This document shows, one piece after another, positions 23,001 to 31,238 of a stretch of DNA of 64,000 bases. The notes beneath the pieces were generated by a model. It had not been told where the DNA came from. It was given only the letters and a program-made list of their open reading frames with translations, and did not search any database. The DNA is taken from contig OW569370.1 in the NCBI GenBank assembly GCA_937625935.1, positions 423,224 through 487,223 on the forward strand, in the 5' to 3' direction. How positions within the stretch are numbered: position 1 is the first letter of the stretch; every line of letters starts with the position of its first letter. A program made the position numbers and the translations under genes. The DNA comes from Tetramitus jugosus (Eukaryota > Heterolobosea > Eutetramitea > Acrasida > Vahlkampfiidae).

Positions 23001-26000
23001 ATGATAATTGAGGAAATTTAACGGTGTTTTTGCCAAAGAAACACTCTGCTTAACGATGTCTGGCTCATGCATGATAAAGGAGGCTAACGAAGTAGAACTG
23101 AGCACTTTCGCGACACATGTTCTCATCATTCCTAAGCAATTTTCGATGGCAAAAGAATTCGAGTGCAGTTCCACTTCTAGTATATGCTTGAATCTTGATA
23201 GTGCTTCAATACCTACCTTCTGGAAGAACTCCTTTTGGAGCTGCGCTCTAAAAGAACTGTACTCAACATCAATATCTTCAATCGATAACTCTGCTTGGGA
23301 GTCCTGAAGAGAATTACCGCCTCTACTAACAGGAAGCACACTTACTGAATTCTTTGAAAAATCGATCGATTTGAGAACAGCTATTGTCCTTCCATTATCT
23401 ATACGAACAATATCTCCTGGTTTTATACTCTCCTCGTTTGGAAGTATGATCATCAGTTGAAAATATAGCACCCCAAACAATATGTATATTTCATCTCCAT
23501 GTTGCTTTGAAATTGGTTCTTCAGAGGTGAGAAGCTCGACTGTTCGAGGAATACGATCTAACACTTCAAAAACAGCTTTGAATGAGAGCTGCTCGTACCT
23601 TTCCGAAGTAAACAATTTGGCAAGAGCAAAAAATAAATGTCTTTTTCGCATAGACAGCAATTTCCGACCATTTGGAATACATGAATATTGACGAATTGAA
23701 GGGTGATATGTTTCTCCACAATGAGTTGCCAAAGTATCACATCCGATATTATAAAATAGATTCAGTACATCGCTTGAGGAAATATTAGGTTCATGAAAAA
23801 CAATATCAGAAACTAAAAAGTCAAGACGGATGGTTGTCATCACCAATTGGATAATGGACTGTTCGTTATGATCGAGTTCGAAATATTGAAGGATGTTATC
23901 ATAACATTCATTAAACTCCTTAGAAATTTGATCGAACAAACATGATCCACAAGACATTATCGACAGAGAGTAACAAGCGAAGCAATTACTGATGTGTTCC
24001 GGTACCTTTTTGAGCATCGATGTTACATGTTTTTTGAATCGCTCTTTCATCTCATCTTCAAATCCATGGCAAATTAATTCATTTAAACCTTTCCATGAGA
24101 AAATTCTGGCTTCCGCATCCGCTTCTAATGGTTCAAGACAGGCGAAAGTAGATAAAAACCTAAAAAGGAGATCCTGTAACTTCGATAGCTGTACTATAAA
24201 CGAGGAGTCATCTTCAGTAGTCTCAGTGAGTGGCAAAATGGTAAGAAGGTATTTGCAGACTTCTTCTATGTTATGAACTTTAAACGACAGAGAGTCTCGA
24301 TCTAAATCAATCGAAAATAGAAAATCAACGGAATATTTCCATAGTTTCTCGTACCCCACCCAAAATTCATCATCAAACTTGGCAATTTCTACTTTGCCAA
24401 GAAATTCTTGTAGCAGATGCGCGTTATGGGTGTGATAGACCTGCACTACAAATATATACTTGATGCAACTTCGAATTTGTATGAATAAATTCTCATCTGT
24501 TTGTGATAGCTCTTGCATAAAACTCAAGATAGTAGAATCGATTGAGTGCAAATATCTCCTCCACATGTAACAAAGAAGTTCATTCATATTAGCTGTTTGG
24601 AGAAGATATTTTAGCAATTCAATTGTACTAGAAGCAGCTGGCGCATCCGATTGACCACACCTCAACAACATATTGGATGGATGTAACCACAAACGATTAG
24701 TTCCTCTCCAAAGTGTTATTGGTATGCAATTATCAACCATACTAAACAACATATCAATTATCACAGCCTTTTGCTCGCAATTGGGAGTTCGTGTTATCAC
24801 GTCAATGAATATTTTGAGACCATCCAACATTTTCTGCAACTTACAGGATGCTAAACTCTCTAGTATAGGCATAGGCATAGAGAGAAATAGTAGAGTAATC
24901 AATGAGAACATGTTCGAATAGTTCTCCTTAATATAAAAGATGCCATTAGATCCAGATACCTGACCATACTCCTCTTTGAGGAGTAACGAATATCTATGGA
25001 GACCAGAGAGTAATAGATCAAATAAAGTTCGTTGAAGTAACATAAAGCGCCCTCCATCAAGAGAGCTCGAATTATTGGGACTATGATGAAGTAAAATCTG
25101 TAATGAAACGCACATCATCACATAATGGTCACTTGTTTCTGTATCGTCCAAGGTAAGATCCATTTTGATACTAGTGGCAGTTGATATACCATTCATATTA
25201 TCTAGAAAATATACAATGGGGGAAACAGAGGGAACACGCGTACACTCTTGATCTAAAATAGAGATCAAGTCCGACATATCAGCTGAGGAGTGACATTTGC
25301 AATATTCAATTATTTGAGAAACAACCTCACCATACCGAACATGGTTACTTTGAAATGATGTACGATTAAATTGGTCATCAAAATTAGAGTTTCGGATATT
25401 AACAGAAAGTAACTTCAAAAAAACAGTAATACAAAATATTTGTGTTACTTGGGATTGTTTAGTAGTTGCAATCCCTAGTTGATCAACACAATTTTGCAAA
25501 ATGAGAGACAAGCTTGTCAAACTGTTTTTGTGAATCACAAATGGAATATCGACAAATATCGGTCGCGTACTCTTTTCTGTCAAATTAGCAATTTTAGGAG
25601 ACGTATTTTCGAATTCTGTGAGTAATCTATCAAGTTCGATGCAAAGATAAAATAAAATCAATTCAATCCCGTTGGATACTGTAGTTTCCTGCTTAAAGTC
25701 GGAGTGGACAGCAATATCAACTGGTAATCCAGGACAAAGATTAGAAATAATACTTTCTATCCTCTCATAACTCTCCCCCTTTTTGTTCGAAAACTTCTTC
25801 TTTTGTTCACCTTTTCTCTCTAAAAAGCTGAATCGTCCCAATCTTGCTATCGAGTTATAGAAGAGTTCCATTGCATCCCGTGGAATCTCAAAATCTAGTA
25901 CATCTTTGTTATCAGACGATAGTCGCTGGAACATGAATACCAATCTGAGTACCATATCTAGAGAGCGATTAAAAACAACACATATGAACAGAAGTACCGC

Positions 26001-26717
26001 CAACGCACGCAACTTGGTTGATAGGTCAGTCTCTGTCTTTTCAATCATTAACAACAGGAACTGCTCTAGATTAAAAAACTGTGGTAAATCTGTCCGAAGT
26101 TTCACAATCTTTTCAGCTGTTTTGATGATATTATCCATCTTATTTCGGAATGCACTCTTTACAGAGAACATTCTCCTCCTTTTCTTCTTTACGACAGTAG
26201 ATACAAGAAACCCTGACATCCCATCATTTACAAACCGCCACCGTTTAAACATTTGAAATACGTGTTGCTGAAAGGAATTAATCAGAGAATCTAATTGGTC
26301 GTCCCTCTTTTCACTCACTGATATATTTAAAAGTGGCTGTGTGGTAGGACGGAAGGATGCTTGCCTTTTCTGAAAAAGATTCCATCCTATCTCCTCTGTT
26401 GGCTTTCGAAAAATATGATGGAGTTCCTTAATGGAATCCTGATTCAAACCTCCCGACCTAAACTTTAAATTGCTTGTATTGCAATCAATTGCTTCTTGAG
26501 GTTTTTCCTTTTGTTGTTGTGCTTCGATGTGTGCCCACCCTGTCCAGCTATGTTTAAATTCTGCTTTGTGGAATATCTCATCGAGATGACGAGCAGGGCC
26601 GGACTGACTTTCACTCACTGTGCTCGAATATGGAGGTTTACCTTTTGGGAGTAGGTGTTTACGCACCCATTCTTTCAGATCGCGAACGTAGGTCATATCA
26701 TCACTTCTCTTCTTCAT
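20100..26717 (-). CDS. Giant SPRY-domain protein with a truncated HECT-like C-terminus
   Basis: Intronless minus-strand ORF of 2,205 residues, ATG at 26717. Most of it is long helical sequence without a domain I can name. A SPRY domain lies near residues 1370-1500 (GLPGWFDGSIGYHSDGELH, with DIGTIDVIRNG downstream), of the kind found in HECT ligases and RanBPM-like proteins. From about 2,020 the sequence becomes HECT-like: FKNYGQFEFFGRLLALVVQ matches the N-lobe motif YFRFIGRxxA, and AKGFHCIL...IFTSEELQQYVE matches the F..GF....IFDxxELE segment at the end of the N-lobe. The protein then stops, so the C-lobe with the catalytic cysteine is absent and the N-lobe middle is short. Architecture recalls HECTD4-type ligases. 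It is convergent with VPS11, stop-to-stop 2 bp. Likely a ubiquitin-ligase derivative without its own thioester cysteine; identity moderate. Confidence 0.7.
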   Translation of the reverse strand: MKKRSDDMTYVRDLKEWVRKHLLPKGKPPYSSTVSESQSGPARHLDEIFHKAEFKHSWTGWAHIEAQQQKEKPQEAIDCNTSNLKFRSGGLNQDSIKELHHIFRKPTEEIGWNLFQKRQASFRPTTQPLLNISVSEKRDDQLDSLINSFQQHVFQMFKRWRFVNDGMSGFLVSTVVKKKRRRMFSVKSAFRNKMDNIIKTAEKIVKLRTDLPQFFNLEQFLLLMIEKTETDLSTKLRALAVLLFICVVFNRSLDMVLRLVFMFQRLSSDNKDVLDFEIPRDAMELFYNSIARLGRFSFLERKGEQKKKFSNKKGESYERIESIISNLCPGLPVDIAVHSDFKQETTVSNGIELILFYLCIELDRLLTEFENTSPKIANLTEKSTRPIFVDIPFVIHKNSLTSLSLILQNCVDQLGIATTKQSQVTQIFCITVFLKLLSVNIRNSNFDDQFNRTSFQSNHVRYGEVVSQIIEYCKCHSSADMSDLISILDQECTRVPSVSPIVYFLDNMNGISTATSIKMDLTLDDTETSDHYVMMCVSLQILLHHSPNNSSSLDGGRFMLLQRTLFDLLLSGLHRYSLLLKEEYGQVSGSNGIFYIKENYSNMFSLITLLFLSMPMPILESLASCKLQKMLDGLKIFIDVITRTPNCEQKAVIIDMLFSMVDNCIPITLWRGTNRLWLHPSNMLLRCGQSDAPAASSTIELLKYLLQTANMNELLCYMWRRYLHSIDSTILSFMQELSQTDENLFIQIRSCIKYIFVVQVYHTHNAHLLQEFLGKVEIAKFDDEFWVGYEKLWKYSVDFLFSIDLDRDSLSFKVHNIEEVCKYLLTILPLTETTEDDSSFIVQLSKLQDLLFRFLSTFACLEPLEADAEARIFSWKGLNELICHGFEDEMKERFKKHVTSMLKKVPEHISNCFACYSLSIMSCGSCLFDQISKEFNECYDNILQYFELDHNEQSIIQLVMTTIRLDFLVSDIVFHEPNISSSDVLNLFYNIGCDTLATHCGETYHPSIRQYSCIPNGRKLLSMRKRHLFFALAKLFTSERYEQLSFKAVFEVLDRIPRTVELLTSEEPISKQHGDEIYILFGVLYFQLMIILPNEESIKPGDIVRIDNGRTIAVLKSIDFSKNSVSVLPVSRGGNSLQDSQAELSIEDIDVEYSSFRAQLQKEFFQKVGIEALSRFKHILEVELHSNSFAIENCLGMMRTCVAKVLSSTSLASFIMHEPDIVKQSVSLAKTPLNFLNYHASKKKSQPTMDITCLTQEYNDDSETRVIDLCEYYHQMPCNIQTLHAYLSNDASFTSMIQYAERRRRFDELIEYLPSLIVCQPELRQFYQVDKLMVRSLGITPQRMIRANYCFPSTCQVISFALLVEEVSDQSFFAFGFVPETHDLNGLPGWFDGSIGYHSDGELHIANKTLLGNSTCISTYDVQSPLVPNDLFLVMFDQDIGTIDVIRNGTTIVSSVCLELHGVRLYPVLHISGTQTSVKLSFSLDETARKMKLSQDSSFHKIPNICDDGTAICWMDSSDQTEASSTQTLHELDSVQVGTVMMINDTSGDIHHSLGRYVVVVDMMKQWDRVRIAVIDKSGKVELLWINSCELTKNKHHPLLHPHTSIEDKSVILKQNYVAHPVLYAREFLQSCLTQSAPASLMVDILSDRQTLAVLFSNFIYNNISRMSTFWKYAEDTSSTFTNADLFNGFFLCSSANIANFVLSNTRSEYATNILHQLLKLIDECLSKYITRNGPYCRSFSSSRETHVTEVFFPYAKGMDIQFHASETVLEEDDQLAFSTTRNFDVNSDEGYVFNRNIPTNDQRLSSNKVYFCFKKSPNTQSKYSFTITPVEISFLNEESMIDCMWANPSILLWALNILTRVSLNKDAQALLSKSFKSQISKLIISSIEYLLLLHVPLKTSMANLLMTFSSNILPYCEDKQEFIFQLPDIESSRLNDISRAQRVAFIDYVCTLSRILDKSLLTTINFSNNPEAQPTPEIYDLFNLQFINNIHSNGHQLLAFNLSMDEKVDFADKVITVSSTTFDDQSLPVIIINWSELSDDSLFRILMEQLFSLPVLGVQKYCFGTGSCLRVLTGQSEESQPFKDTLDIAFAEIFEGRFRIFTQQEDKSYSPSMSFKNYGQFEFFGRLLALVVQNKISFRYVLEWRLWTFILFDYPCIDHDRGSVSFQQFNAIAKGFHCILSRHACSALRIFTSEELQQYVERSY

Positions 26718-26955
26718 TTTTGGCTTGATGTTTTTCTTGTGTTTCTCCGCTGATATTTTTGCGATGGTAAAATTTCGGTTTACAATGGAAACAAATTATT
26801 GTCAAGCTTGAAGTGCAACAAAAAATGCATTTTTTACTTTGCATCTAGCTCATGACGTTGAATCTGAATCTCTGAAATGGGTGTCACACTTTGGTTCAAA
26901 GGATCAGAATAAACCTTTTGAACTTTCATTAATATACAGCCGATAATCGGAGCTG

Positions 26956-28698
26956 TTAGAACCAAAATTTTGGTGCGTGATTGAGGAATCGAGACGTCAC
27001 AGTCCTGATGTCGACTTCAGTATCGAGAGCCGCCAACACGGAGCTTATTCCTCCATCTGCGTCGACGAATTCCGAATCGTTCTCCTGACGCTGCACACGA
27101 GCAATGGCTGCTTTGCTCTCTGCTTTCCAATCAACCTTAAAGAAAATAAATCCAACAAGGAAGAACCCAAGACAACAAATGGCGCAAGCCAACCCACACC
27201 AGAAGCCAAACGTTTTCAGATCAGCAATAAACGCCAATATAACACCCAACGGGAGACCCAAAAGATAAAATCCGAAGAATGCTCCACAAGCACAAACATA
27301 TTGTTTTCCTGTTCCTCGTAATATACCACCCGCAACCAATTGCATTCCATCAAACAATTGGAAAGCAGCAAGGATAGGCATGACCGAAGCAACAATCTTT
27401 CGTGCTTCAACATCCTTTGTCATTAATTTGGCGATGTACTCCCGAATTCCCACATATAGTCCACCAAACGAAGCCATCACCAAAGACCCAAAGATTATGG
27501 ATACCCAACAGTACCACATTGCCCTGTTATGCTTTTTTGAGCCCAACATTGAACCAATTCGCACACTCGCAGCAGAACCAATACCATTGGAGAAAGAGTA
27601 GGAAATCATGCTCAGATTCGCTAAAATACCATGAGCTGAAACATAGGACTCACCAAATCTAGCTGTAAGAAGTGAAACAATCTGAAAACAATAATGATCC
27701 ATTGCCAGCAATGCAGCACTTGGAATGGCCAATCCCAAGAAATCTCTCACTCCCTTCCATCTGAATATCGATTTTACGGTGTCCCTCGTCTGACGAAGAG
27801 CCAACAACATAGGACTTCGTTTATCTATCTCCATGGGTTCATCTTCTTTTTTTTCATCTCCTGATTGCTCTGATTGCGCCGATTGCTCTTGTGAACTCTT
27901 TTTCTTGGCCCTTGAAAGTTTGTATTTACGTCTGCACCTATTCACACAATTTCTGATCAACATGAGGAATAAAATCAGAAATAATACAACAAATCTTGAA
28001 ATTGTTGTTGACAAAGGAGATCCAATGAATCCAAGACCCTTGAATCTAATTCCATTGATGAGTAAATAGTTAAATAGAACATTTAGTCCTGTTCCCGTCA
28101 GTCCAACAACGCAAGGGATTAAGACATGATCTTGTGAAATCAGATAACCAGACAATATTTGATAAAATGCAGATGGTAGTAGCCCGGGTAGAAGTAGATA
28201 CAAGTATGTCCCTGCATGGCGAGCAATGTTTCGTTCATCAGTACGAACAATAGGAATGAATAAGTAATATGAGAAAGAAAATAATATAAATATTGGGACA
28301 AAAATCAACAAGGTCATTAGTATCGTTCGGTAGAGCACTAGCCTCATCACTTTTTCGTTCTTGCAGCCATAGGCTTGACTGACAAGAGTTTCTTCTGCGT
28401 TTATCATTCCTCCTGGAAAGGTCATAATTGCGAAAGAAAATGTTGTGGCAAGTGTGGAGGCAGCCAAGTATTCATTGTTGTTGAGATTGCCCAAAAATAT
28501 AATGTCAGTGAAGTCCATAGCAGCATGACTGATATGCACGATAGAGAGAGGAATTGCCAATTTGGCCATCTGCCAAATCTCCAGAAGAAGAGTCTTTAGA
28601 AAAGAAAGGGATTTCCTACAGAGAGTGGTGGATGTTCCTTTGCACATTTTGTTGTTTGTTGGGTTTGTTGGTGTTCCTTCCAGTTGGCGCTGAACCAT
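26956..28698 (-). CDS. MATE family multidrug/organic cation exporter
   Basis: 580-residue ORF, ATG at 28698. It has the two-repeat MATE layout with about twelve hydrophobic helices: LAIPLSIVHISHAAMDF opens helix 1, followed by DIIFLGNL, FPGGMINAEETLVSQAYG (MATE pattern with G..A.eTL.sQayG), then LLPGLLPSAFYQILSGYLI. The second repeat has LAIPSAALLAMDHYCFQIV and SNGIGSAASVRIGSMLGS. A charged cytosolic loop of about 50 residues (near 265-315) separates the halves. MATE proteins export cations or drugs in exchange for H+ or Na+ at plasma or vacuolar membranes. The substrate cannot be told. The solute-binding-like gene upstream on the same strand ends 49 bp before its ATG. Confidence 0.9.
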   Translation of the reverse strand: MVQRQLEGTPTNPTNNKMCKGTSTTLCRKSLSFLKTLLLEIWQMAKLAIPLSIVHISHAAMDFTDIIFLGNLNNNEYLAASTLATTFSFAIMTFPGGMINAEETLVSQAYGCKNEKVMRLVLYRTILMTLLIFVPIFILFSFSYYLFIPIVRTDERNIARHAGTYLYLLLPGLLPSAFYQILSGYLISQDHVLIPCVVGLTGTGLNVLFNYLLINGIRFKGLGFIGSPLSTTISRFVVLFLILFLMLIRNCVNRCRRKYKLSRAKKKSSQEQSAQSEQSGDEKKEDEPMEIDKRSPMLLALRQTRDTVKSIFRWKGVRDFLGLAIPSAALLAMDHYCFQIVSLLTARFGESYVSAHGILANLSMISYSFSNGIGSAASVRIGSMLGSKKHNRAMWYCWVSIIFGSLVMASFGGLYVGIREYIAKLMTKDVEARKIVASVMPILAAFQLFDGMQLVAGGILRGTGKQYVCACGAFFGFYLLGLPLGVILAFIADLKTFGFWCGLACAICCLGFFLVGFIFFKVDWKAESKAAIARVQRQENDSEFVDADGGISSVLAALDTEVDIRTVTSRFLNHAPKFWF

Positions 28699-28747
28699 TA
28701 ATTGTTTATTACGTCACAAATCATCGGACTGACAGGAAAGGTCTTGT

Positions 28748-29698
28748 TTACAAAAGAAGGTATAAAACGGCCAAAGACGCTAGCAACAGCTTTGCGGGAT
28801 AGCCGTTTTGGGAAGAGGCGTCCCCTTTGGTATACATTAGAGCAAACTGGCCAGCGTCACCGTAAGAAATGATTCTACAACCTTGACACTGAGCTCGATT
28901 TAGGTCATACCAAGCCTTCAAGCAGAACCTATCACAAAAAGTGACATGCACCTGTCTGCTGGTAATGAGCGGGTAACACTCGGCTTGACTCTCAACGACT
29001 GTCACTTTCGCCTGGTTGTATGATTTCTTTACTTCATCATAGTAGGATGTGCCCGTCTGTACACAAATTTTGACATTTGGAAAATTCAAATCGTCCGTGG
29101 AGGTAAGGGCAAGATTTGAATCTAATTCACCACGTAAAAAAGCATCTCTTGTAGCAGCAAATGAGCAACCAAAATGAACCTGTGATGCTCTCTCAGGAAG
29201 CACTGTCGCTGTTGAAATAAGAACAGAGCAGTCCCCAGCATCAACAGAACCCTTGAGCAAATCAAACCAACCCTTGGAAGTGTCTACAGTATACCAGGAG
29301 TAATCCAGTGTAGGATTGTTGTAAACAAGACGCAGTTCTTTCACAAGTAAATCCATGTATCTTACATAAAAGCCATCTGTGTCACTGGTCATCCAAGGAG
29401 CTGTAAAATCACCATCTCTGCACACAACAAGGCTATTGTTTTTTAAAAGAGAATCAATATTTGGCAAATTTCCAGGTTCCAGAAGGGTAACGTTCGCTGT
29501 TGAGCAAATATCAACTTCAACCGGCCTAACACCATAAGAAACTTGTAGTGCTTGAATTTGACTGATATTTCTTGCAATAATCGCCTCAAGCACTTGACTC
29601 AAGTTGTTGACCTCTCCCAAGGGATAAATATTTGCTCCATTGGTGGACTGTGATAGGCACAATAGGCCAAGCATAAATACGAGTAAAAGCAGGCGCAT
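28748..29698 (-). CDS. Extracellular solute-binding protein family 3-like surface protein
   Basis: 316 residues, ATG at 29698. Signal peptide residues 1-22 (LLLLVFMLGLLCLSQS). The body has the SBP family 3 pattern: VVCRDGDFTAPWMTSD, then GFYVRYMDLLVKEL (family G.dvdl...la.eL), a WFDLLKGSVDAGDCSVL segment and a VKICVQTGTSYYDEVKK segment typical of the second lobe. Seven or more cysteines suggest an oxidising compartment. The C-terminus is a short hydrophobic tail (AKLLLASLAVLYLLL) after a small-residue stretch, as in GPI-anchor signals. In bacteria these bind amino acids; here a surface or vacuolar binding role is inference. It shares a 151-bp divergent spacer with the PstS-like gene at 29850. 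Confidence 0.7.
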   Translation of the reverse strand: MRLLLLVFMLGLLCLSQSTNGANIYPLGEVNNLSQVLEAIIARNISQIQALQVSYGVRPVEVDICSTANVTLLEPGNLPNIDSLLKNNSLVVCRDGDFTAPWMTSDTDGFYVRYMDLLVKELRLVYNNPTLDYSWYTVDTSKGWFDLLKGSVDAGDCSVLISTATVLPERASQVHFGCSFAATRDAFLRGELDSNLALTSTDDLNFPNVKICVQTGTSYYDEVKKSYNQAKVTVVESQAECYPLITSRQVHVTFCDRFCLKAWYDLNRAQCQGCRIISYGDAGQFALMYTKGDASSQNGYPAKLLLASLAVLYLLL

Positions 29699-29849
29699 GA
29701 TTTTCTTTTTCTTGTTGTTTTGATTTCCTCCGAGTAAACGTTCTCACGGACCAAATGTCAAGAATCGCATTGATGCGACCCGACGTGACATGTTGATTTT
29801 TGACGTCCGGCGCAGAAGATACGTTCGACGCAAAAAACAAAACAACAAA
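29699..29849. promoter_or_regulatory. Shared divergent promoter region of two solute-binding-like genes
   Basis: The two start codons face away across 151 bp, too short for separate distal control, so both promoters must lie here. I see no named factor site. GTGACATGTTGATTTTTGACGT-type sequence contains TGACRT words (near 29782 and 29798) that could be bZIP-like, which is weak. Leaders next to each ATG are A/C-rich. Confidence 0.4.
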
Positions 29850-31043
29850 ATGCTCTCTCACTCTCTCCGTGCTCTCGCAGTACTCCTCTCAGTACTTTTT
29901 TTGGTGACCTTCTCTTGTGCTTCTGTTTCTGTACCTTCAGGTGGCAATGGTATCGGCCAAGGAGTTCATGACCAACTTGCTTTGGTTTATGAGAATTATG
30001 CAGACTTTGCCTTCAGTTTTAATTACACCGTCAGCGACGAAACAACTGCCATTGAGAAGGTTCTGTCAGCTGAATATATGTATGCCCTGTTCACGACTGT
30101 TCTTACCGATAAGCAGAAGGAAGAACAGACCGAGCTCAGAAACTTTCCCGTTTTTGCTTTTGGAATCTCTATCATCTACAACTTGCCAGAAATATCAAAT
30201 GTGACTTTAATTCTGGATCGTCCAACTATAGTTGCTATTTTTACAGGAAGTCTGACTACATGGAATGATCCAAGAATTCAAAATACCAACCCTGGTGTTA
30301 GTCTGCCAAACCAAGGTATCGAAGTTGTGGTTCCTCAAAACCCTTCTTCTATCACCACACTTTTCACTGAAGCTCTCTACAAATTTGACAACACTTCTTG
30401 GACTGAAGAACCACAGAACACTTGGCCATCTCCCCGCCCTAGCAATTTTAAATCTCTCTCCACGAACAACGAGGACGACACCCTCGCTCAATATGTCAAC
30501 AAAAATGCATATACTGTCGGATTTGCGGTGAAACGTACCAATATTGCCTTTGTTAACCAAGAATTTCAAATTATTAATCTGCACGGAAATACTGTAGCGA
30601 ACAACATTACTACTGTGCAAAGTGCCACTGAAGATTTTCAACCTGCAAGTGACGAAGATTTAGTGGATACTCTTCATATTGACTTTGATGTGATTGATGC
30701 TCCTGGTGCAAACTCTTGGCCAATTACAGGATTTATTTATGTGATCTTCAACAGTAACATTAAGCCAGCGGACTGTATTCCTGGATTGGGAGGTTTAAAG
30801 CTATTTCAGTACTCAAAAACAGCTCCATCATCGAAAACTATCATGAACAGTTTGGGTTTTGTCTCATTCGATTTTGCTCTTGACTCTTGTTTGGATATTC
30901 TGGGAAGTTTGAAGTGTCAGAACAAGAAGTACAAGGAGTACAGCATCCCCACAAGCGAAGTTTCTGGTGCCGCACAAAATAACTTTGTGTTCTTCCTTGT
31001 GGTCCTTCTTCCTCTCATATCTTGTGTAATTTCTTTACTGTAA
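29850..31043 (+). CDS. PstS-like solute-binding surface protein, second copy
   Basis: I start at ATG 29850 (context AACAACAAAATG), because the upstream in-frame ATG at 29790 would put a very basic stretch in front of a good signal peptide (LRALAVLLSVLFLVTFSCA). 397 residues. Features shared with the gene at 14603: LILDRPTIVAIFTGSLTTWN then DPRIQNTNPG, a basic-hydrophobic VVVPQNPSSITTLFTEAL block, and SWPITGFIYVIFN near the end of the domain. The C-terminal FVFFLVVLLPLISCVISLL ends the protein, which suits a GPI-anchor signal rather than a stable transmembrane helix with a tail. The PstS Ser/Thr ligands are less clear than in bacteria, so phosphate binding is not assured. It lies next to the SBP3-like gene (divergent) and upstream of the NIT-cyclase-RGS gene. 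Confidence 0.75.
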   Translation: MLSHSLRALAVLLSVLFLVTFSCASVSVPSGGNGIGQGVHDQLALVYENYADFAFSFNYTVSDETTAIEKVLSAEYMYALFTTVLTDKQKEEQTELRNFPVFAFGISIIYNLPEISNVTLILDRPTIVAIFTGSLTTWNDPRIQNTNPGVSLPNQGIEVVVPQNPSSITTLFTEALYKFDNTSWTEEPQNTWPSPRPSNFKSLSTNNEDDTLAQYVNKNAYTVGFAVKRTNIAFVNQEFQIINLHGNTVANNITTVQSATEDFQPASDEDLVDTLHIDFDVIDAPGANSWPITGFIYVIFNSNIKPADCIPGLGGLKLFQYSKTAPSSKTIMNSLGFVSFDFALDSCLDILGSLKCQNKKYKEYSIPTSEVSGAAQNNFVFFLVVLLPLISCVISLL

Positions 31044-31238
31044 ACAATAAAACGGTTTTCAAATCAACATTAAATAGACCTGTTGTTTCACTCTTTTTCG
31101 GTCAAACTCGCGGGCGGCGATATTTCACTTTTCGGTCGGTGTCCATCACATGGCGTTTGACAGCATCAAATACCTTGCGAAAAATATACGATTTCATCGG
31201 CCACAACGACCACGAAACATCAAAACAAAAACAAAAAA

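Noticed and set aside
29790-29849. Upstream ATG extension of the PstS-like gene
   Set aside because: It would put an Arg-rich stretch before a clear signal peptide; ATG at 29850 has the typical leader.
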